From Streptomyces phaeolivaceus (GTDB lineage Bacteria; Actinomycetota; Actinomycetes; Streptomycetales; Streptomycetaceae): DNA of 64,000 nt. The stretch lies in the NCBI RefSeq assembly GCF_009184865.1, contig NZ_CP045096.1, positions 10,044,001 to 10,108,000 on the forward strand, given 5' to 3'. The position numbers and the translations under genes were made by a program. Of the stretch, positions 8,368 to 18,059 are shown piece after piece. Numbering within the stretch: position 1 is the stretch's first letter; every line of letters begins with the position of its first letter. Under the pieces are notes generated by a model. It saw only the letters and a list, made by a program, of their open reading frames with translations, ran no database searches and was not told the origin of the DNA.

Positions 8368-9942
8368 CTACCCGTCGAGGCCGCACCCCCGCCCCTCCGC
8401 GGGGATGGACCGCTCGAACGCGGCGGCGATCCGGCGCACACCGAGGACCGCCTGTTCGGGAGGGGTGGCACCGAAGCCCAGGACAAGCGCCGGAACGGGG
8501 GTCCTCCCGGTGGAGTGGTAGGAGGAGAGCGGGTACACGGTGGCCCCGGATCGGCAGCTGAGCCGGGCCAGCAGGCGCTCGTCCGTACCCGGCGGGAACC
8601 CGGCGACCAGATGCGTGCCCGCGGCCGACATCACCCGCACCATGTTGCCGAACTGGTCCCGCAGGGCCTGCACACAGGCCTCCCGCCGCTCCCCGTAGGC
8701 CTGGCGCATTCGGCGGATGTGCCGGGCGAAGTGATGCTCCGCCATGAAGTCGTGCACGGCCGCCTGTTCGAGCACCGGCGGCGCCCCGTACGCCGAGTGC
8801 TGGGCGGCGGCGACGATGTCGACGAGATCCGGCGGGACCACGGCGTAGGCGAGCCGCAGCGCGGGGAACAGCGCCTTGTTGAGGGTGCCCAGATAGATGA
8901 CCCGGTTCGCGGTGTCCATCCGCTGGAGCGGCGGGAGCGGACTGCCCGAGGTGAACTCCCCGTCGTAGTCGTCCTCGATCACCCAGCCGTCCGACCGCAC
9001 CGCCCAGTCGAGCAGCTCACCGCGCCGGAACTCCGTCATACGGCAGCCCGTCGGGAACTGGTGGTTGGGGGTCACCAGAGCCATCCGCGCCCACGGGTAG
9101 CGGCTCTCGCCCGAAGAGACGCACAGCCCCTCGTGGTCCACGTCCACCGGGCAGGGGACGACACCGGCGGCCACCAGCGCGGCACGGGCGCCGGGGAACC
9201 CCGGGTTCTCGACCAGCACCTGCTCGCCGGGCTCCAGCAGGACCCGGGCCATCAGATGGGTGATGGTCCGCGTGCTGCTCGTGATCACCACCTGCTCCGC
9301 CGTGCACGACACCCCCCGCGTCAGGCCCAGATAGGTGGCCACCTCCTTGCGCAAGGGCCAGTAGCCGACCGGGTCCTGGGCGTGCAGCAGCGAATTCGGC
9401 AGCCGGGCGGCACGGCGTGAGACGACACGGGACCAGAGCTTGCCGGGGAAAAGATCCAGCGCCGGTACGCCGAGGACGAAGGGTTGGGCGGCGGCCGGTG
9501 AGGCCGGCTGCCGACCGTCGAACGTACGCGTGGCCTGGAGCATCAGCCGTGCGGTGCCGGAGAGCTGGGACGTCCGGCCCGACGCCTCGGGCGGCGTCGG
9601 CAGCCGCGTGACGGCCGAAGATCCCCCGTCCCCCTGTCCCTCCTCGCCCCGGTGGACGGCCACATGGGTTCCCGACCCCACCTGCCCGGTGGCGAACCGT
9701 TCCGTCACGAGCCGTTCGTAGGCGACCAGCACGGTGTTCCTGGAAACCTGGAGTTCCTGCGCGAGCGTCCGGGTGGCTGGCAGCCGTACACCGGGGCGGA
9801 GTTGTCCGCTGCAGATCGAGTCCTTGAGCCGTTCGTAGAGCTGTTGGTAGAGCGGCTCGGGCAGGTTGCGGTCAAGAGTGAATCCGCCTAGCGGCAGCGC
9901 TGTGGACTCTCGCGGCACGGCCTGTGCCACCTCCTGGATCAT
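8368..9942 (-). CDS. MocR/PdxR-type GntR regulator with aminotransferase-fold domain
   Basis: The N-terminal region to about residue 90 is a GntR winged helix (LYQQLYERLKDSICSG, LPATRTLAQELQVSRNTV). The rest is a fold-type I aminotransferase domain with the PLP-binding lysine near residue 356 in GTLNKALFPA. Such proteins are transcription factors that sense PLP or amino-compound adducts, often controlling vitamin B6 or amino acid genes. It converges on the nitrate reductase operon, so no direct target is obvious in the window; upstream lies decayed transposon DNA. The longest frame starts at ATG 9942 behind a run of C with no ribosome site. An AGGAGG (9930-9935) inside the frame favours a GTG start at 9918. 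Confidence 0.88.
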   Translation of the reverse strand: MIQEVAQAVPRESTALPLGGFTLDRNLPEPLYQQLYERLKDSICSGQLRPGVRLPATRTLAQELQVSRNTVLVAYERLVTERFATGQVGSGTHVAVHRGEEGQGDGGSSAVTRLPTPPEASGRTSQLSGTARLMLQATRTFDGRQPASPAAAQPFVLGVPALDLFPGKLWSRVVSRRAARLPNSLLHAQDPVGYWPLRKEVATYLGLTRGVSCTAEQVVITSSTRTITHLMARVLLEPGEQVLVENPGFPGARAALVAAGVVPCPVDVDHEGLCVSSGESRYPWARMALVTPNHQFPTGCRMTEFRRGELLDWAVRSDGWVIEDDYDGEFTSGSPLPPLQRMDTANRVIYLGTLNKALFPALRLAYAVVPPDLVDIVAAAQHSAYGAPPVLEQAAVHDFMAEHHFARHIRRMRQAYGERREACVQALRDQFGNMVRVMSAAGTHLVAGFPPGTDERLLARLSCRSGATVYPLSSYHSTGRTPVPALVLGFGATPPEQAVLGVRRIAAAFERSIPAEGRGCGLDG

Positions 9943-10405
9943 GTGGGGGGGGGAAGGGCTGTGGCGCTGTACCTGGACGGGACCACCCGTCCGGAAGCGG
10001 CGGGTGTCACGCCAGCAGACGCGAACACCGACGGACCATGCCAGTTACCGTTCCGGAGTGCGGGACACGCGGGTCCACGACATCGCGGCGCCCGGCTCGG
10101 TCCCGGCAGTGTCGGGACGATCGGGCGGTGGTGCCTGCGGGGGTCTTGGCGAGCGTGCGCGGATCAGATGGTGAGAGGTACCCGGCCATGTGCCCCCCAT
10201 GTTGTGCCGGTGCGACCCATCCCACGGCCCACTACATGGCGTCGGCCGACTCCTGGTCGACCACATGCTCGGTGAAGCTGCCAGGCAGGCCTGACCGGCG
10301 TGCGCGTGGTATCTCACCCTCCGGCGGAGCGGTTCTACCGGAACCTCGGTGCCAGGAGGGCAGGGACGATGAGTTCGTCGCTACCGAAAGTGCCCTGGTC
10401 GGTGG
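9943..10405. other. Intergenic stretch, no gene recognised
   Basis: Upstream of the MocR gene I see no reading frame with family resemblance, no tRNA and no clear operator. It begins with an eight-base G run and ends where a degenerate transposase frame starts. It probably holds the MocR promoter. Confidence 0.4.
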
Positions 10406-10880
10406 GGTGGGTGAACGCAAGCCGTACCAGAGCGACTTGTCCGACGGGCAGTGGGCGTTGGTCGAGCCGGTGCTCACGGCCTGGAAGTACCGGCACCCTT
10501 CCGTGAGCGGCCGTCAGGGCCGCTGTCCGATGCGGGAGATCGTGGACGCGATCCTCTACCAGTCCCGGACCGACTGTCAGCGGGCCCTGCCGCCGAACGA
10601 CCTGCCGCCCAGGAGTGCGACGTAACTACTTCGCCGCCTGGCGGGACGACGGCACCGACCAGCAGATCCATGAACTCCCGCGCTGTCAGGCGCGGGAGAG
10701 GAACCCGGCGATCAGAGGACCCGACCCTGGTGATCCTGGACCCCCAGAGTGTCCGGGCGGCCATCGGGGTCTCTTCGGTCACGACGGGCAAAGACGCCGC
10801 GAAACGGGTGCCGGGCCGCAAGCGGGGCCTGGCTGTGGACGTCCTCGGCCTGGTTGTCGCCGCGATCGAGGATCTCTGGC
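10406..10880 (+). pseudogene. IS5-type transposase remnant (three frames)
   Basis: Transposase similarity is spread over all three forward frames. The first frame reads KPYQSDLSDGQWALVEPVL and REIVDAILYQSRTDCQ up to a stop at 10625. The second continues with YFAAWRDDGTDQQIHEL. The third has PTLVILDPQSVRAAIGV and KRVPGRKRGLAVDVLGL. This is the order seen in actinomycete IS5-family transposases (DLSDAQW, REIVNAILY, YYAKWRDDGT, IDSQSVR, GRKRHIATDTLGLL). At least two frameshifts break it and the C-terminal catalytic part is lost, so it cannot make an active enzyme. I could not define terminal inverted repeats. Confidence 0.75.
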
Positions 10881-11259
10881 TCCGCGGTGAACCCACCGAC
10901 GACGGCTTCGAGGACCACTTCGTCGACAACGTCATCGTCGCGGACATCGGCGAAGGCTCCGACGGCTGGGAATTCCCCGGACCCGTGTACTCCGTCGAAC
11001 TCCGACGACACCGCCCGCCCGGCCGAAAGCAGGCGTGAGCACAAGGCCAGGGCACTGACTCGGCTCACGGTGCGAGGCGCTCGCGGGTAGCGACGGTTCC
11101 CTGGGGCACCGCGCACAGGGTCCCCGCTTCCGCGCTGCCCGACCCACAGACCGCAGCAGCACACCCGGTGGTGAGCAGTCTCGCGCCGACGACGATGCCG
11201 GTGACGAACCGCAGCGTATTGTCTGCTGCGGAAGCGAGCACGCCGCCGTTCCGATTGCC

Positions 11260-11520
11260 GGCCTGGGACGTGCTGATGCGGGTCCGCGACGGGTTCAAGG
11301 GCCTGTCCGAGGCCGTGGAGACCGTCTGTCCGCGCACGATTGTCCAGAGTCTGCGTGGTCCACCCCGCTGCGTGATCGAGAGCGTCGCGGCCCGTATCCG
11401 CAGAGCCGTCCGCGCCTGCGGGCACTCCCCCCCACAAGGCCGCCGCCCCCCAAGTGCACCTACCCCTCAACGCGTTCCAGATGGCCTTCGAAGGCCGCCT
11501 GCCCCGAGCGACAACTGACC
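11260..11520 (+). pseudogene. IS256-type transposase remnant (C-terminal half)
   Basis: The frame reads DVLMRVRDGFKGLSEAVETVCPRTIVQ, then after a deletion VIESVAARIRRAVRACGHSP, then after a frameshift NAFQMAFEGRLP. These line up in order with the intact IS256 transposase at 60047-61342 of this window (DVLMLVCDGLKGLPDAV, SIESVNARIRKAVRSRGHFP, NVFDLAFDGRL). The middle section is missing and the frame changes, so it is dead. It lies just after the IS5 remnant, indicating an insertion hot spot. Confidence 0.7.
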
Positions 11521-11681
11521 GTTGGCCCGCCTCGCCGCCGCACGAGAACGCCTGTGGGCCTCCGTCTCACTCACCCCGCACATCCACGAGGCGGGATGCA
11601 AGCCGAGTAGGGAGCGGCACCCGGAGTACCGTGAAGACCTGACATAGGGCGCGACTCCGAGGGAAGCCGGAGTGTGATGCC

Positions 11682-12524
11682 GTGCCTCACCGACGCACCG
11701 CTTCGTCCAGTGGCACCGGGGAGCTGCTGCACAAGCTGGAGGATCTGACCGGGCGAGTGCTGGACCGGGTCAAGTTCCAGCAGGCCCGGGTGGAGCTCGC
11801 CACCGAGCTCCAGCGTCAGGTGCTCGCCGCCCGGCTGCCGGTCCTGCCCTCCCTGCACGCCGCGGGACGGTACGCGCCCGCGCGGGCGGGGCTGGACATC
11901 GGAGGCGACTGGTACGACGGCTTCACCATGCCGGACGGCTCCGTGGGATTCGCGATCGGCGACGTGCAGGGTCACGATGTAGAGGCGGCGGCTCTCATGG
12001 GGCAGGTGCGCATCTGTCTGCGGGCCGTCGCGACCGCCACCACCGATCCGGCCGAGGTGCTCCGACGCACCAACGATCTGCTGGTCTCCATGGACTCGGG
12101 ACTGTTCGTGACCTGCTCTTTCCTCCGCTTCGACCCGGTCACGAGCGAGCTGGCCGAGGCCCGTGCCGGACACGTCCCCGCCGTGTGGGCCGGGGCGGAC
12201 GGCCGCTGCGACATCGTGCTGAACGACGGTGGTCTGCCGCTGGGTATCCAGTGCGGTGAGACCTATCCGTCGACCCGTCGGCAGCTGACCGGCGTGGGTG
12301 TGTTCGTGCTGCTCACCGACGGGGTGGTGGAAGGCCCTGGCCACCCGATCGAGGAAGGTCTCGAACGGGTGGCCTCCCTCGCCCGCGACGCCTGGCGTGG
12401 CGCCCCCGACGAGCTGGCCGGGAGAATAGTCAAGGTGGCGGATCACACCGGCCACCGCGACGATGCCGCCGTACTCGTCCTCCGATACGGAGGGCTTCAG
12501 CCGCAGCGGCAGGACGAAGGGTGA
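11682..12524 (+). CDS. PP2C/SpoIIE-type serine phosphatase
   Basis: A 280-residue protein phosphatase of the SpoIIE/RsbU class, predicted to dephosphorylate an anti-anti-sigma factor. The metal-binding signature segments are present: GGDWYDGF, IGDVQGHDVEAAALMGQ, LTDGVVE and RDDAAVLVLR near the C-terminus. Unlike most streptomycete relatives it has no PAS, GAF or HATPase domain; only a short helical segment of about 45 residues precedes the catalytic core, so input must come from a partner. The GTG start has GGAG nine bases upstream. A MASE1 membrane protein gene follows after 70 bases and might be that partner; this is inference. Confidence 0.87.
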   Translation: MPHRRTASSSGTGELLHKLEDLTGRVLDRVKFQQARVELATELQRQVLAARLPVLPSLHAAGRYAPARAGLDIGGDWYDGFTMPDGSVGFAIGDVQGHDVEAAALMGQVRICLRAVATATTDPAEVLRRTNDLLVSMDSGLFVTCSFLRFDPVTSELAEARAGHVPAVWAGADGRCDIVLNDGGLPLGIQCGETYPSTRRQLTGVGVFVLLTDGVVEGPGHPIEEGLERVASLARDAWRGAPDELAGRIVKVADHTGHRDDAAVLVLRYGGLQPQRQDEG

Positions 12525-12594
12525 GCGTCATGCTCGGCCTGTACGACGAGGGGGTGGCCGGCCTCGTCCGGTTGCCCCGCCGAGGTGGCCGGGG

Positions 12595-13608
12595 ATGACC
12601 GACGAGGCCCGTGGGCAGCGGCTCCGGCCGTACGTCACCCAGGGCCTGCGGCTGGCTGCCGTAGTGGCCGCCTACTACCTCACCGGCAGGATCGGGCTCC
12701 AGCAGGAGCTGGTGCGAGGGCAGGTCACGTCGTTCTGGCCGCCCACCGGCATCGCGCTCGTCGCTCTGCTGTGGTGGGGACTGCGGGTGTGGCCGGGAAT
12801 CGCGCTCGGAGCGTTCCTGGTGAACGTGGGACTCGGACCGTCGATCCTTCCCGTGCTCGCCATCACGGTCGGCAACACGCTCGCTCCGGTGTGCGCCTGC
12901 CTTCTCCTGCGGGGTGTGCGATTCCGAACCGCCCTCGACCGGCTGCGGGACGCTCTGGCGCTGGTCTTCCTCGGGGCCCTGAGCGGGATGCTGGTCAGCG
13001 CCACGGTCGGCACGGGAGCGCTGGCGATCTCCGGCGCGCTGGCGGCCCATGAATTCTGGTCCACCTGGGCGGTGTGGTGGACGGGCGACGCGATGGGAGT
13101 ACTGGTGATCGCGCCGTTCCTGCTGGCCGTACGGATCACACGGCTGCCTCGCGGCGTACCCGTCCTGCGCTGGGCCGAGGCGGTGGCCCTGCTGGGCGGG
13201 ACGACGGCGGTCACCATGGTGGCCACCCACAGCACGATCAACCTCCTCTTCCTCGTCGGGCCCTTCCTGATCTGGGCGGCGTTCCGCTTCCAGCTGGCCG
13301 GAGCCGCTCCCTGCGCGCTGGTCGCCTCCGTGATCGCCGTCGGCGCGGGGTCCGCCGGGGTGGGCCCGTTCTCCGGCCACGAACTCCTGGCCCAGATGAT
13401 CATCCTGCAGACCTTCAACGGCACCGTGTCACTGACCGCCCTCGTGCTCTCGGCCTTCATCACCGAGCGCAAACGCACCCTCCGGGAAATCGAGGAGGCT
13501 TGCGAGCGCCTGACGGAAGCGTTGTCCCGGCTCGCCCCGGAAGAGCCGCTCGATCGGTGGCGGTCCCGGCCGGAGGAACACGATCACCGGAACGGACACC
13601 GTCCATAG
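12595..13608 (+). CDS. MASE1-domain integral membrane protein
   Basis: A 337-residue membrane protein with about eight hydrophobic segments and the MASE1 pattern (YYLTGRIGL, VTSFWPPTGIALVALL, WWTGDAMGVLVIAPFLL). MASE1 is a sensory membrane module usually fused to histidine kinase, GGDEF or phosphatase domains. Here it stands alone with only a short charged cytoplasmic tail (ITERKRTLREIEEA onward), which could be a coiled-coil contact. The ATG at 12595 has GAGGTGG six bases upstream; a longer frame upstream lacks such a site. Its position just after a bare SpoIIE phosphatase suggests that sensor and phosphatase are split into two genes. The ligand is unknown. Confidence 0.82.
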   Translation: MTDEARGQRLRPYVTQGLRLAAVVAAYYLTGRIGLQQELVRGQVTSFWPPTGIALVALLWWGLRVWPGIALGAFLVNVGLGPSILPVLAITVGNTLAPVCACLLLRGVRFRTALDRLRDALALVFLGALSGMLVSATVGTGALAISGALAAHEFWSTWAVWWTGDAMGVLVIAPFLLAVRITRLPRGVPVLRWAEAVALLGGTTAVTMVATHSTINLLFLVGPFLIWAAFRFQLAGAAPCALVASVIAVGAGSAGVGPFSGHELLAQMIILQTFNGTVSLTALVLSAFITERKRTLREIEEACERLTEALSRLAPEEPLDRWRSRPEEHDHRNGHRP

Positions 13609-13900
13609 GGCTGCCGTGTCCCCACCGCTCGCGCGCACCAGCCTTCGCGGCGACCACCGGTTCGAACGCGTGCGGCGGCACGGGCAATATGGCGCTCGAC
13701 GACACGCGCGGGTAGCAGCCCGATTCTCAGGGTCGGGCAGTTCGAGCCCACGTTGATACCGCCGCGGGCTTCACTACGACGGGCGCGACGGCCCCGGTCC
13801 GTCGGGGCCAGGGTGATGCTGATGGTGCCGGCCGGCCGCCGACGCCGAGCAGGCTCGGTCCGAGGACGGCGGGGCGAGCGCGGCCGGTACCATCCGGCGG

Positions 13901-15070
13901 ATGGACGTGGTGACGGGGGCGCTGCCCCGAGGGCTCGCACTGGTGGAGCGGGTGGTCCGCGGCGAACTCGACCCGCGCGGGGGGCCCGGCGTGGTCCGGC
14001 TCGCCGAGGAGAACGGGCTGGACAAGGGGCAGACGTCGCGGTTGTTGAGGGACCTTGTCGACTTCGGTGTGCTCGCCAGGGCCGGACACGACGCGCTCCA
14101 CCGGGCCGCCCGCGACGTCGGCTTCTTCCAACTCGTCGGCCACGGTGTCGCGCCTGCCGACCAGGCCCGGCTCCTGGACACGGCGCGTGAGTTCTTCGCC
14201 CTGCCGGAGAGCGAACGGCATGCCGTCGACAACCTCAACTCCCCGCATTTTCGCGGCTACACGCGCATCGGAAACGAGCAGACCCAGGGACGCCGCGACT
14301 GACGCGACCAACTCGACATCAGCAACGAGCTGCCCGCCCGCGTGCCCGGCCCCGGCGAGCCGCCGTACTGGTGGCTGGAAGGGCCGAACCAGTGGCCGGT
14401 CGCCCTGCCGGCGCTGCGTGAGGTCGCGCTCGCCTGGATGGACCGCCTCAGCGGTGTCGCTCACCGACTGCTGCACGAACTGCTCGCCGCGATCGGTGGC
14501 CCCGCGCACTTCTACGACGACGTCTTCGCGGGCAACCCGCGCAACCACCTGAAACTCGTCCGCTACCCGGGGCGATCTCCCGAGGGCGACGCTCAGGGTG
14601 TGGGGATGCACAAGGACTACGGCTTCCTCACCCTGTTGCTCACCGACGAAGTGCCCGGCCTGCAGGTGGAATCGCCCGACGGCGCCGGGTTCATGGACGT
14701 GCCCCACCTGCCGGGCGCCTTCGTGGTGAACCTGGGTGAACTGCTGGAAGTGGCGACCAACGGGTATCTCAGGGCGACCAACCACCGGGTGGTCTCCCCA
14801 CCGGGCGCACGCGAGCGCTTCTCCGCCCCGTTCTTCTACAACCCACGGCTCGACGCCCGCATCGCCCCACTTCCCTTCCCCTCCGCGGCGGATGCGAGAG
14901 GCATCACCCAGGATCCCGGCAACCCGCTGTTCGCGGAGTTCGGCTGGAACGAACTCAAGGGATGGGCCCGAGCCCACCCGGAGGTCGTGAGAAAACACCA
15001 CCCGGCACTGATGTCGATACAGCCGCAGTCGACACAGCCACGATCGAGCCGTCACCAAGGCGGCGCGTGA
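13901..15070 (+). pseudogene. 2-oxoglutarate/Fe(II) oxygenase with in-frame TGA and an HTH-like N-terminus
   Basis: Two open stretches, 13901-14302 and 14342-15070, are in the same frame and separated only by TGA at 14300-14302. Reading through gives TQGRRD-stop-RDQLDISNE, where relatives have tryptophan, so a TGG-to-TGA change is likely. The rest is an isopenicillin-N-synthase-like oxygenase with iron ligands in GMHKDYGF and ATNHRVVSP and a 2OG-binding RFS. The first 65 or so residues look instead like an IclR-type winged helix (VVRLAEENGLDKGQTSRLLRDLV), running straight into the oxygenase start (ALHRAARDVGFFQLVGHGV). This suggests a deletion joined two genes before or after the stop arose. 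No function is expected unless the TGA is read through. Confidence 0.75.
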
Positions 15071-15231
15071 GCGGGAGCGCCCCCGGTCGCCTCCGCCGCC
15101 GCCGCCGCCTTTGCCGCCGCCTCTGCCTCCGCCGACATCCGCCACGACGCAGCGGACGGTCGGGTGGTCGGGTGGTCGGACGGAGAGCGCTGTCGCGTCG
15201 TGGACGTGCTGCTTCAGGCTCCGGCCCGCCA

Positions 15232-15480
15232 GAGGATGCCTTCCTCACCGGGCTGTACATCGAGGCCTCGTGCGGCACGGGCCGGGTCCTGATCCCCTTT
15301 CCGTCCGTCGTCGCCGCCAACCACGAGGTACCGGGGGCAGGCGCGCAAGCCGGGGCACTCCGTTTCGCGGAGAGCGTCCCCTTCACCACCGATCACGCCC
15401 GGGACGCCCTCACCTGGCCGAACTCCCCGTGGTACGTGACACATCCGGCCGCGATCGCCTGGCAGGCCGCCAAGGCCTGA
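15232..15480 (+). other. C-terminal fragment of an unidentified protein
   Basis: The frame reads a sensible, low-repeat sequence of about 80 residues (LIPFPSVVAANHEV, ESVPFTTDHARDALTWPNS, YVTHPAAIAWQAAKA) ending at TGA. Upstream it passes into a CCG-repeat-rich stretch (15090-15140) with no plausible start. I do not recognise the family. It is probably the tail of a truncated gene in a decayed region. Confidence 0.35.
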
Positions 15481-15619
15481 GAACCGGTCACCGCTCTCTC
15501 GCTCGCGCCAGAGCTCCAGGCCGGGACCAGCGTCACCCCGGCTGCATGCGCTCACCCTGCCGCGCGCGGCACGGGCCATGATGTTCGCCGAACCACACAG
15601 TTGTGTGTCGGCTCCGGCA

Positions 15620-15751
15620 AGACGGTTGGTCGTCCGCGACGGCTATCACCGGCCGCAGCCGGTGACGACCGTGGCCGGGTCGGTCGAAGTCAAGGCGTCG
15701 CGGGTGAACGGCAAGTACGTCCATGAGCCGACGGGCGAGCGTATGAGGTTC
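15620..15751 (+). pseudogene. IS256-type transposase N-terminal scrap
   Basis: A short frame reads RRLVVRDGYHRPQPVTT, AGSVEVKASRVNGKYVHE and TGERMRF. This matches the region of IS256-family transposases that reads R-LVVRNGYH-REV-T-AG-VEVKAPRVN-K---TGERRRF, just before the catalytic core. It belongs to a different subgroup from the intact element at 60 kb. Nothing else of that transposase remains. Confidence 0.6.
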
Positions 15752-15885
15752 CTCATGGATCCGCCGACGTGTGCCGTAAGGATGTGGAGGCAGTGAGCCT
15801 CTTTCATCCCGGTCGGGCTGCTGACGAGGCTCGCCCTTGGCTGAGCCGGGCGGAAGCTCTGGGGCAGGATGTCTTGGTGCCTGTC

Positions 15886-16344
15886 ATGGTTGTTGAGATC
15901 CATGTGCCGTTGCTGCCGACGCCCGGTCTGCCCCACGGCTCCTACCCGTTTCCCTGGATCGAGGAGGTCGAGGACTTCCTGTCCGGTCTCGAAGACCAAG
16001 GTGACGTGGAAGTCTTCGACGAGGGCGAGGAGGACGGGGATGTCTACGTCTTCCTCATCACCGGAGCCGGCGAGCGGGATCTTCTGGCGGTGGCGTCCCG
16101 CGTGGCCACACTGCCTGGGGTTCCTGAGGGAGCCGTCGCAGTCGTCGGTAACGACGAGGCCGAGGAGTTCGGTCGGGGGCGACGGGTTGCACTTCCACCG
16201 CCTGCCCTCTGCGCGAGTTGCTGGGCACCACTTGGTGCCGGCCTCGGCAGCGAGTTGTGCGATGGTCCTTGCGACAAGCCGAACTTGCCGGTTGCCGGGC
16301 CTCGTTGCGATCCGGGTTCCTGCCGTCAGCCGGCGGGGAAGTAA
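15886..16344 (+). CDS. Hypothetical acidic protein
   Basis: An acidic N-terminal part (VVEIHVPLLPTPGLPHGSYP, WIEEVEDFL, FDEGEEDGDVYVFLITGAG, AVVGNDEAEEFGR) reads like a real globular protein of about 105 residues. The last 45 residues are cysteine- and proline-rich and look like read-through into non-coding sequence, so the native 3' end may be lost. I chose ATG 15886; a GTG at 15793 sits only two bases behind a GGAGG, too close to be a good start. I do not recognise a family. Neighbours are a transposase scrap and a broken SDR. Confidence 0.45.
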   Translation: MVVEIHVPLLPTPGLPHGSYPFPWIEEVEDFLSGLEDQGDVEVFDEGEEDGDVYVFLITGAGERDLLAVASRVATLPGVPEGAVAVVGNDEAEEFGRGRRVALPPPALCASCWAPLGAGLGSELCDGPCDKPNLPVAGPRCDPGSCRQPAGK

Positions 16345-17275
16345 TGGCCGTTGTTCATATCGGCGAGCAGGCCGGGCAGGGTGGGCTCCCAGCCGAGGGT
16401 CCGGCGGGTGATGAGGTTGGACACCGGATAGTTCTGCGTGACGATATTCGTGAGGAACCCGAAGTACCCCGGCGGCATCAGGGCATCGTCGAGAACGCTC
16501 ACGGCGGACAGGCCCAGGCGCCCGGCGATGGCCTCGGCGATGTCGCGGTACGGGATGTCGCGGTACGGGATGCCACCGTCCGCGACCGCGTGCCAATATG
16601 CGCCGCCCGACCCCTTCTCCAGCGCCAGGCGGAACAAGGTGGCGGCATCGCGGATGTGTACGGCGTTCCACAGGTTCGCGCCGGCGCCGTGGTAGCCGAC
16701 GACCCCCTTCTCCTTCGCGAGTGCGATCAGGGTGGGGAGGAAGCCGGCACGATCGGTCGTGCTGTGCGCGATGTTGGCGATCCGTACGACCGAAGACCGC
16801 ACCCCCCCTCGGCGAGGTCGACAACGGCTTTCTCCACGACGTTGCGGACCCGCAGGGTGCCCCTGTGCTCCTCGCCGGCGGGGAGGGCCGGGTCCTCCTC
16901 GGTGACCGGCCGCTCCAGGTTCCCGGGCGAGCCGATGCTTCCCGCCGTGACCAGCGGCTTGCCGGTTCCCGCGAGAGCCTCGCCGTACGCGAGCATGATC
17001 GGGAGTTCCGCGGCGGCCACGGCGTCGAGTCCGCCGGAGGGCAGCAGATCCTGCCTGTGGGCGACGTGGATGACGCCGTCGGAGTCCGCGGCTGCCGCCT
17101 TGAGCCCGTCGAGATCCCGGAGGTCGCCGCGACGCACCTTCGCGCCGAGCGCGGACAGGGCCGCCGCAGAAGCGTCCGACCGGGCCAGGCCGGTGACCTC
17201 GTGCCCGGCGGCGATGAGTTCGGGGATGATGTACGTACCGGAATGGCCGGTCCCCCCAGTGACGAAAACGCGCAT
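16326..17275 (-). pseudogene. NAD-dependent epimerase/dehydratase (SDR) with frameshift
   Basis: The 5' part (from ATG 17275) reads an extended-SDR Rossmann start, MRVFVTGGTGHSGTYIIPEL, through DSDGVIHVAH and on to LAEGG. The 3' part, from VRSSVVRIANIAHS to NNGHYFPAG, is in another frame. The change falls in a run of seven C (16802-16808); one more base would join the frames as LAEGGVRSS. It may be a real mutation or a homopolymer sequencing error. A 15-base tandem duplication inside the gene gives IPYRDIPYRDIAE, where relatives have one copy. Such atypical SDRs reduce or epimerise small carbonyl substrates, but this one cannot be assigned a substrate. Confidence 0.78.
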
Positions 17276-17369
17276 TCAACTGTCCTTTTGAGGTAATAGG
17301 TGCAGAGTCTCTTCATGCCGCCGAGCGAACTGGCGTAATGCGGCACGAGAGGTAGGGATGGGAGAGCCC

Positions 17370-17858
17370 TCAGTCGAGAAGGGTGACGTCGAGGGAGAAA
17401 TCGGTGTGCTTGACGGAGTGCTTCATGAGGCCCAACTCCCGTAGGCCGACGTTCTCCAGGGCCCGCGCCATGGACAGCTGCCAGGTGTCCCAGGGGCGCA
17501 GCCCCAAGCTCTCGACGAACGCCGAGACGCGTGCCTTCGCGTGCGCGTCGTCGCCGGCGATGAACACGTCCAGCGGGCGGCCCTCGGTCGGCCCGGCCGC
17601 CAGTACGTGGGAGAACACGGTGTTGAACGCCTTGACGACATGCGCGTCGTCGGGGGCCGCCTTGGCGATCTCCTGAGCGCCGGAACCGCCGTCAGGGACG
17701 ACAAAGCTCTGCAGGTCGGGGGCTACAGGGTTGGTGATGTCGACGACGACCTTGCCGCGCAGCGCGTCCCCGTACTCCCTCCCACCGCCGCCGCGCCGGC
17801 GTACGGCACGGCGAGGATGACTATGTCCCCGGCCGGGGCGCCAGCCTACGATCGTCAT
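17370..17858 (-). pseudogene. NADPH-dependent F420 reductase-like protein, internally deleted
   Basis: The C-terminal two thirds read VVVDITNPVAPD, AHVVKAFNTVFSHVLA, VFIAGDDAHAKA and MARALENVGLRELG, typical of the F420:NADP oxidoreductase/NAD(P)-binding family. The start codes MTIVG, but the glycine motif and the rest of the nucleotide-binding fold are missing. A remnant, DIVILAVPYAGAAAV, is present but in the wrong frame between 17775 and 17825. So there is both an internal deletion and a frameshift. It lies just upstream of the frameshifted SDR on the same strand. Confidence 0.65.
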
Positions 17859-18059
17859 CCGTACGGCGGTGAGGCGCTCTCTGCCGCCCTTCCCGGCTGC
17901 TTCGGCACAGCGATCGCCCAAGGAATGCTGGCGGCTTGACGCACCCGATGGCGATGGTCACCTGACCGGGTGCACCGGATCTGGCCCTCCACGCCACCGG
18001 CCCGATGAAGGCATGGCTGGCCCTGGGGCATGGCGGCACTGGGTTTCGATGGTGGCGAG

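Noticed and set aside
15100..15140. CCG-rich triplet repeats as a coding repeat
   Set aside because: They would code low-complexity Pro/Arg runs in all frames without a start; more likely non-coding junction sequence.
13727..15145. A 472-codon minus-strand frame
   Set aside because: Antisense to the oxygenase pseudogene, whose motifs are unambiguous on the plus strand.
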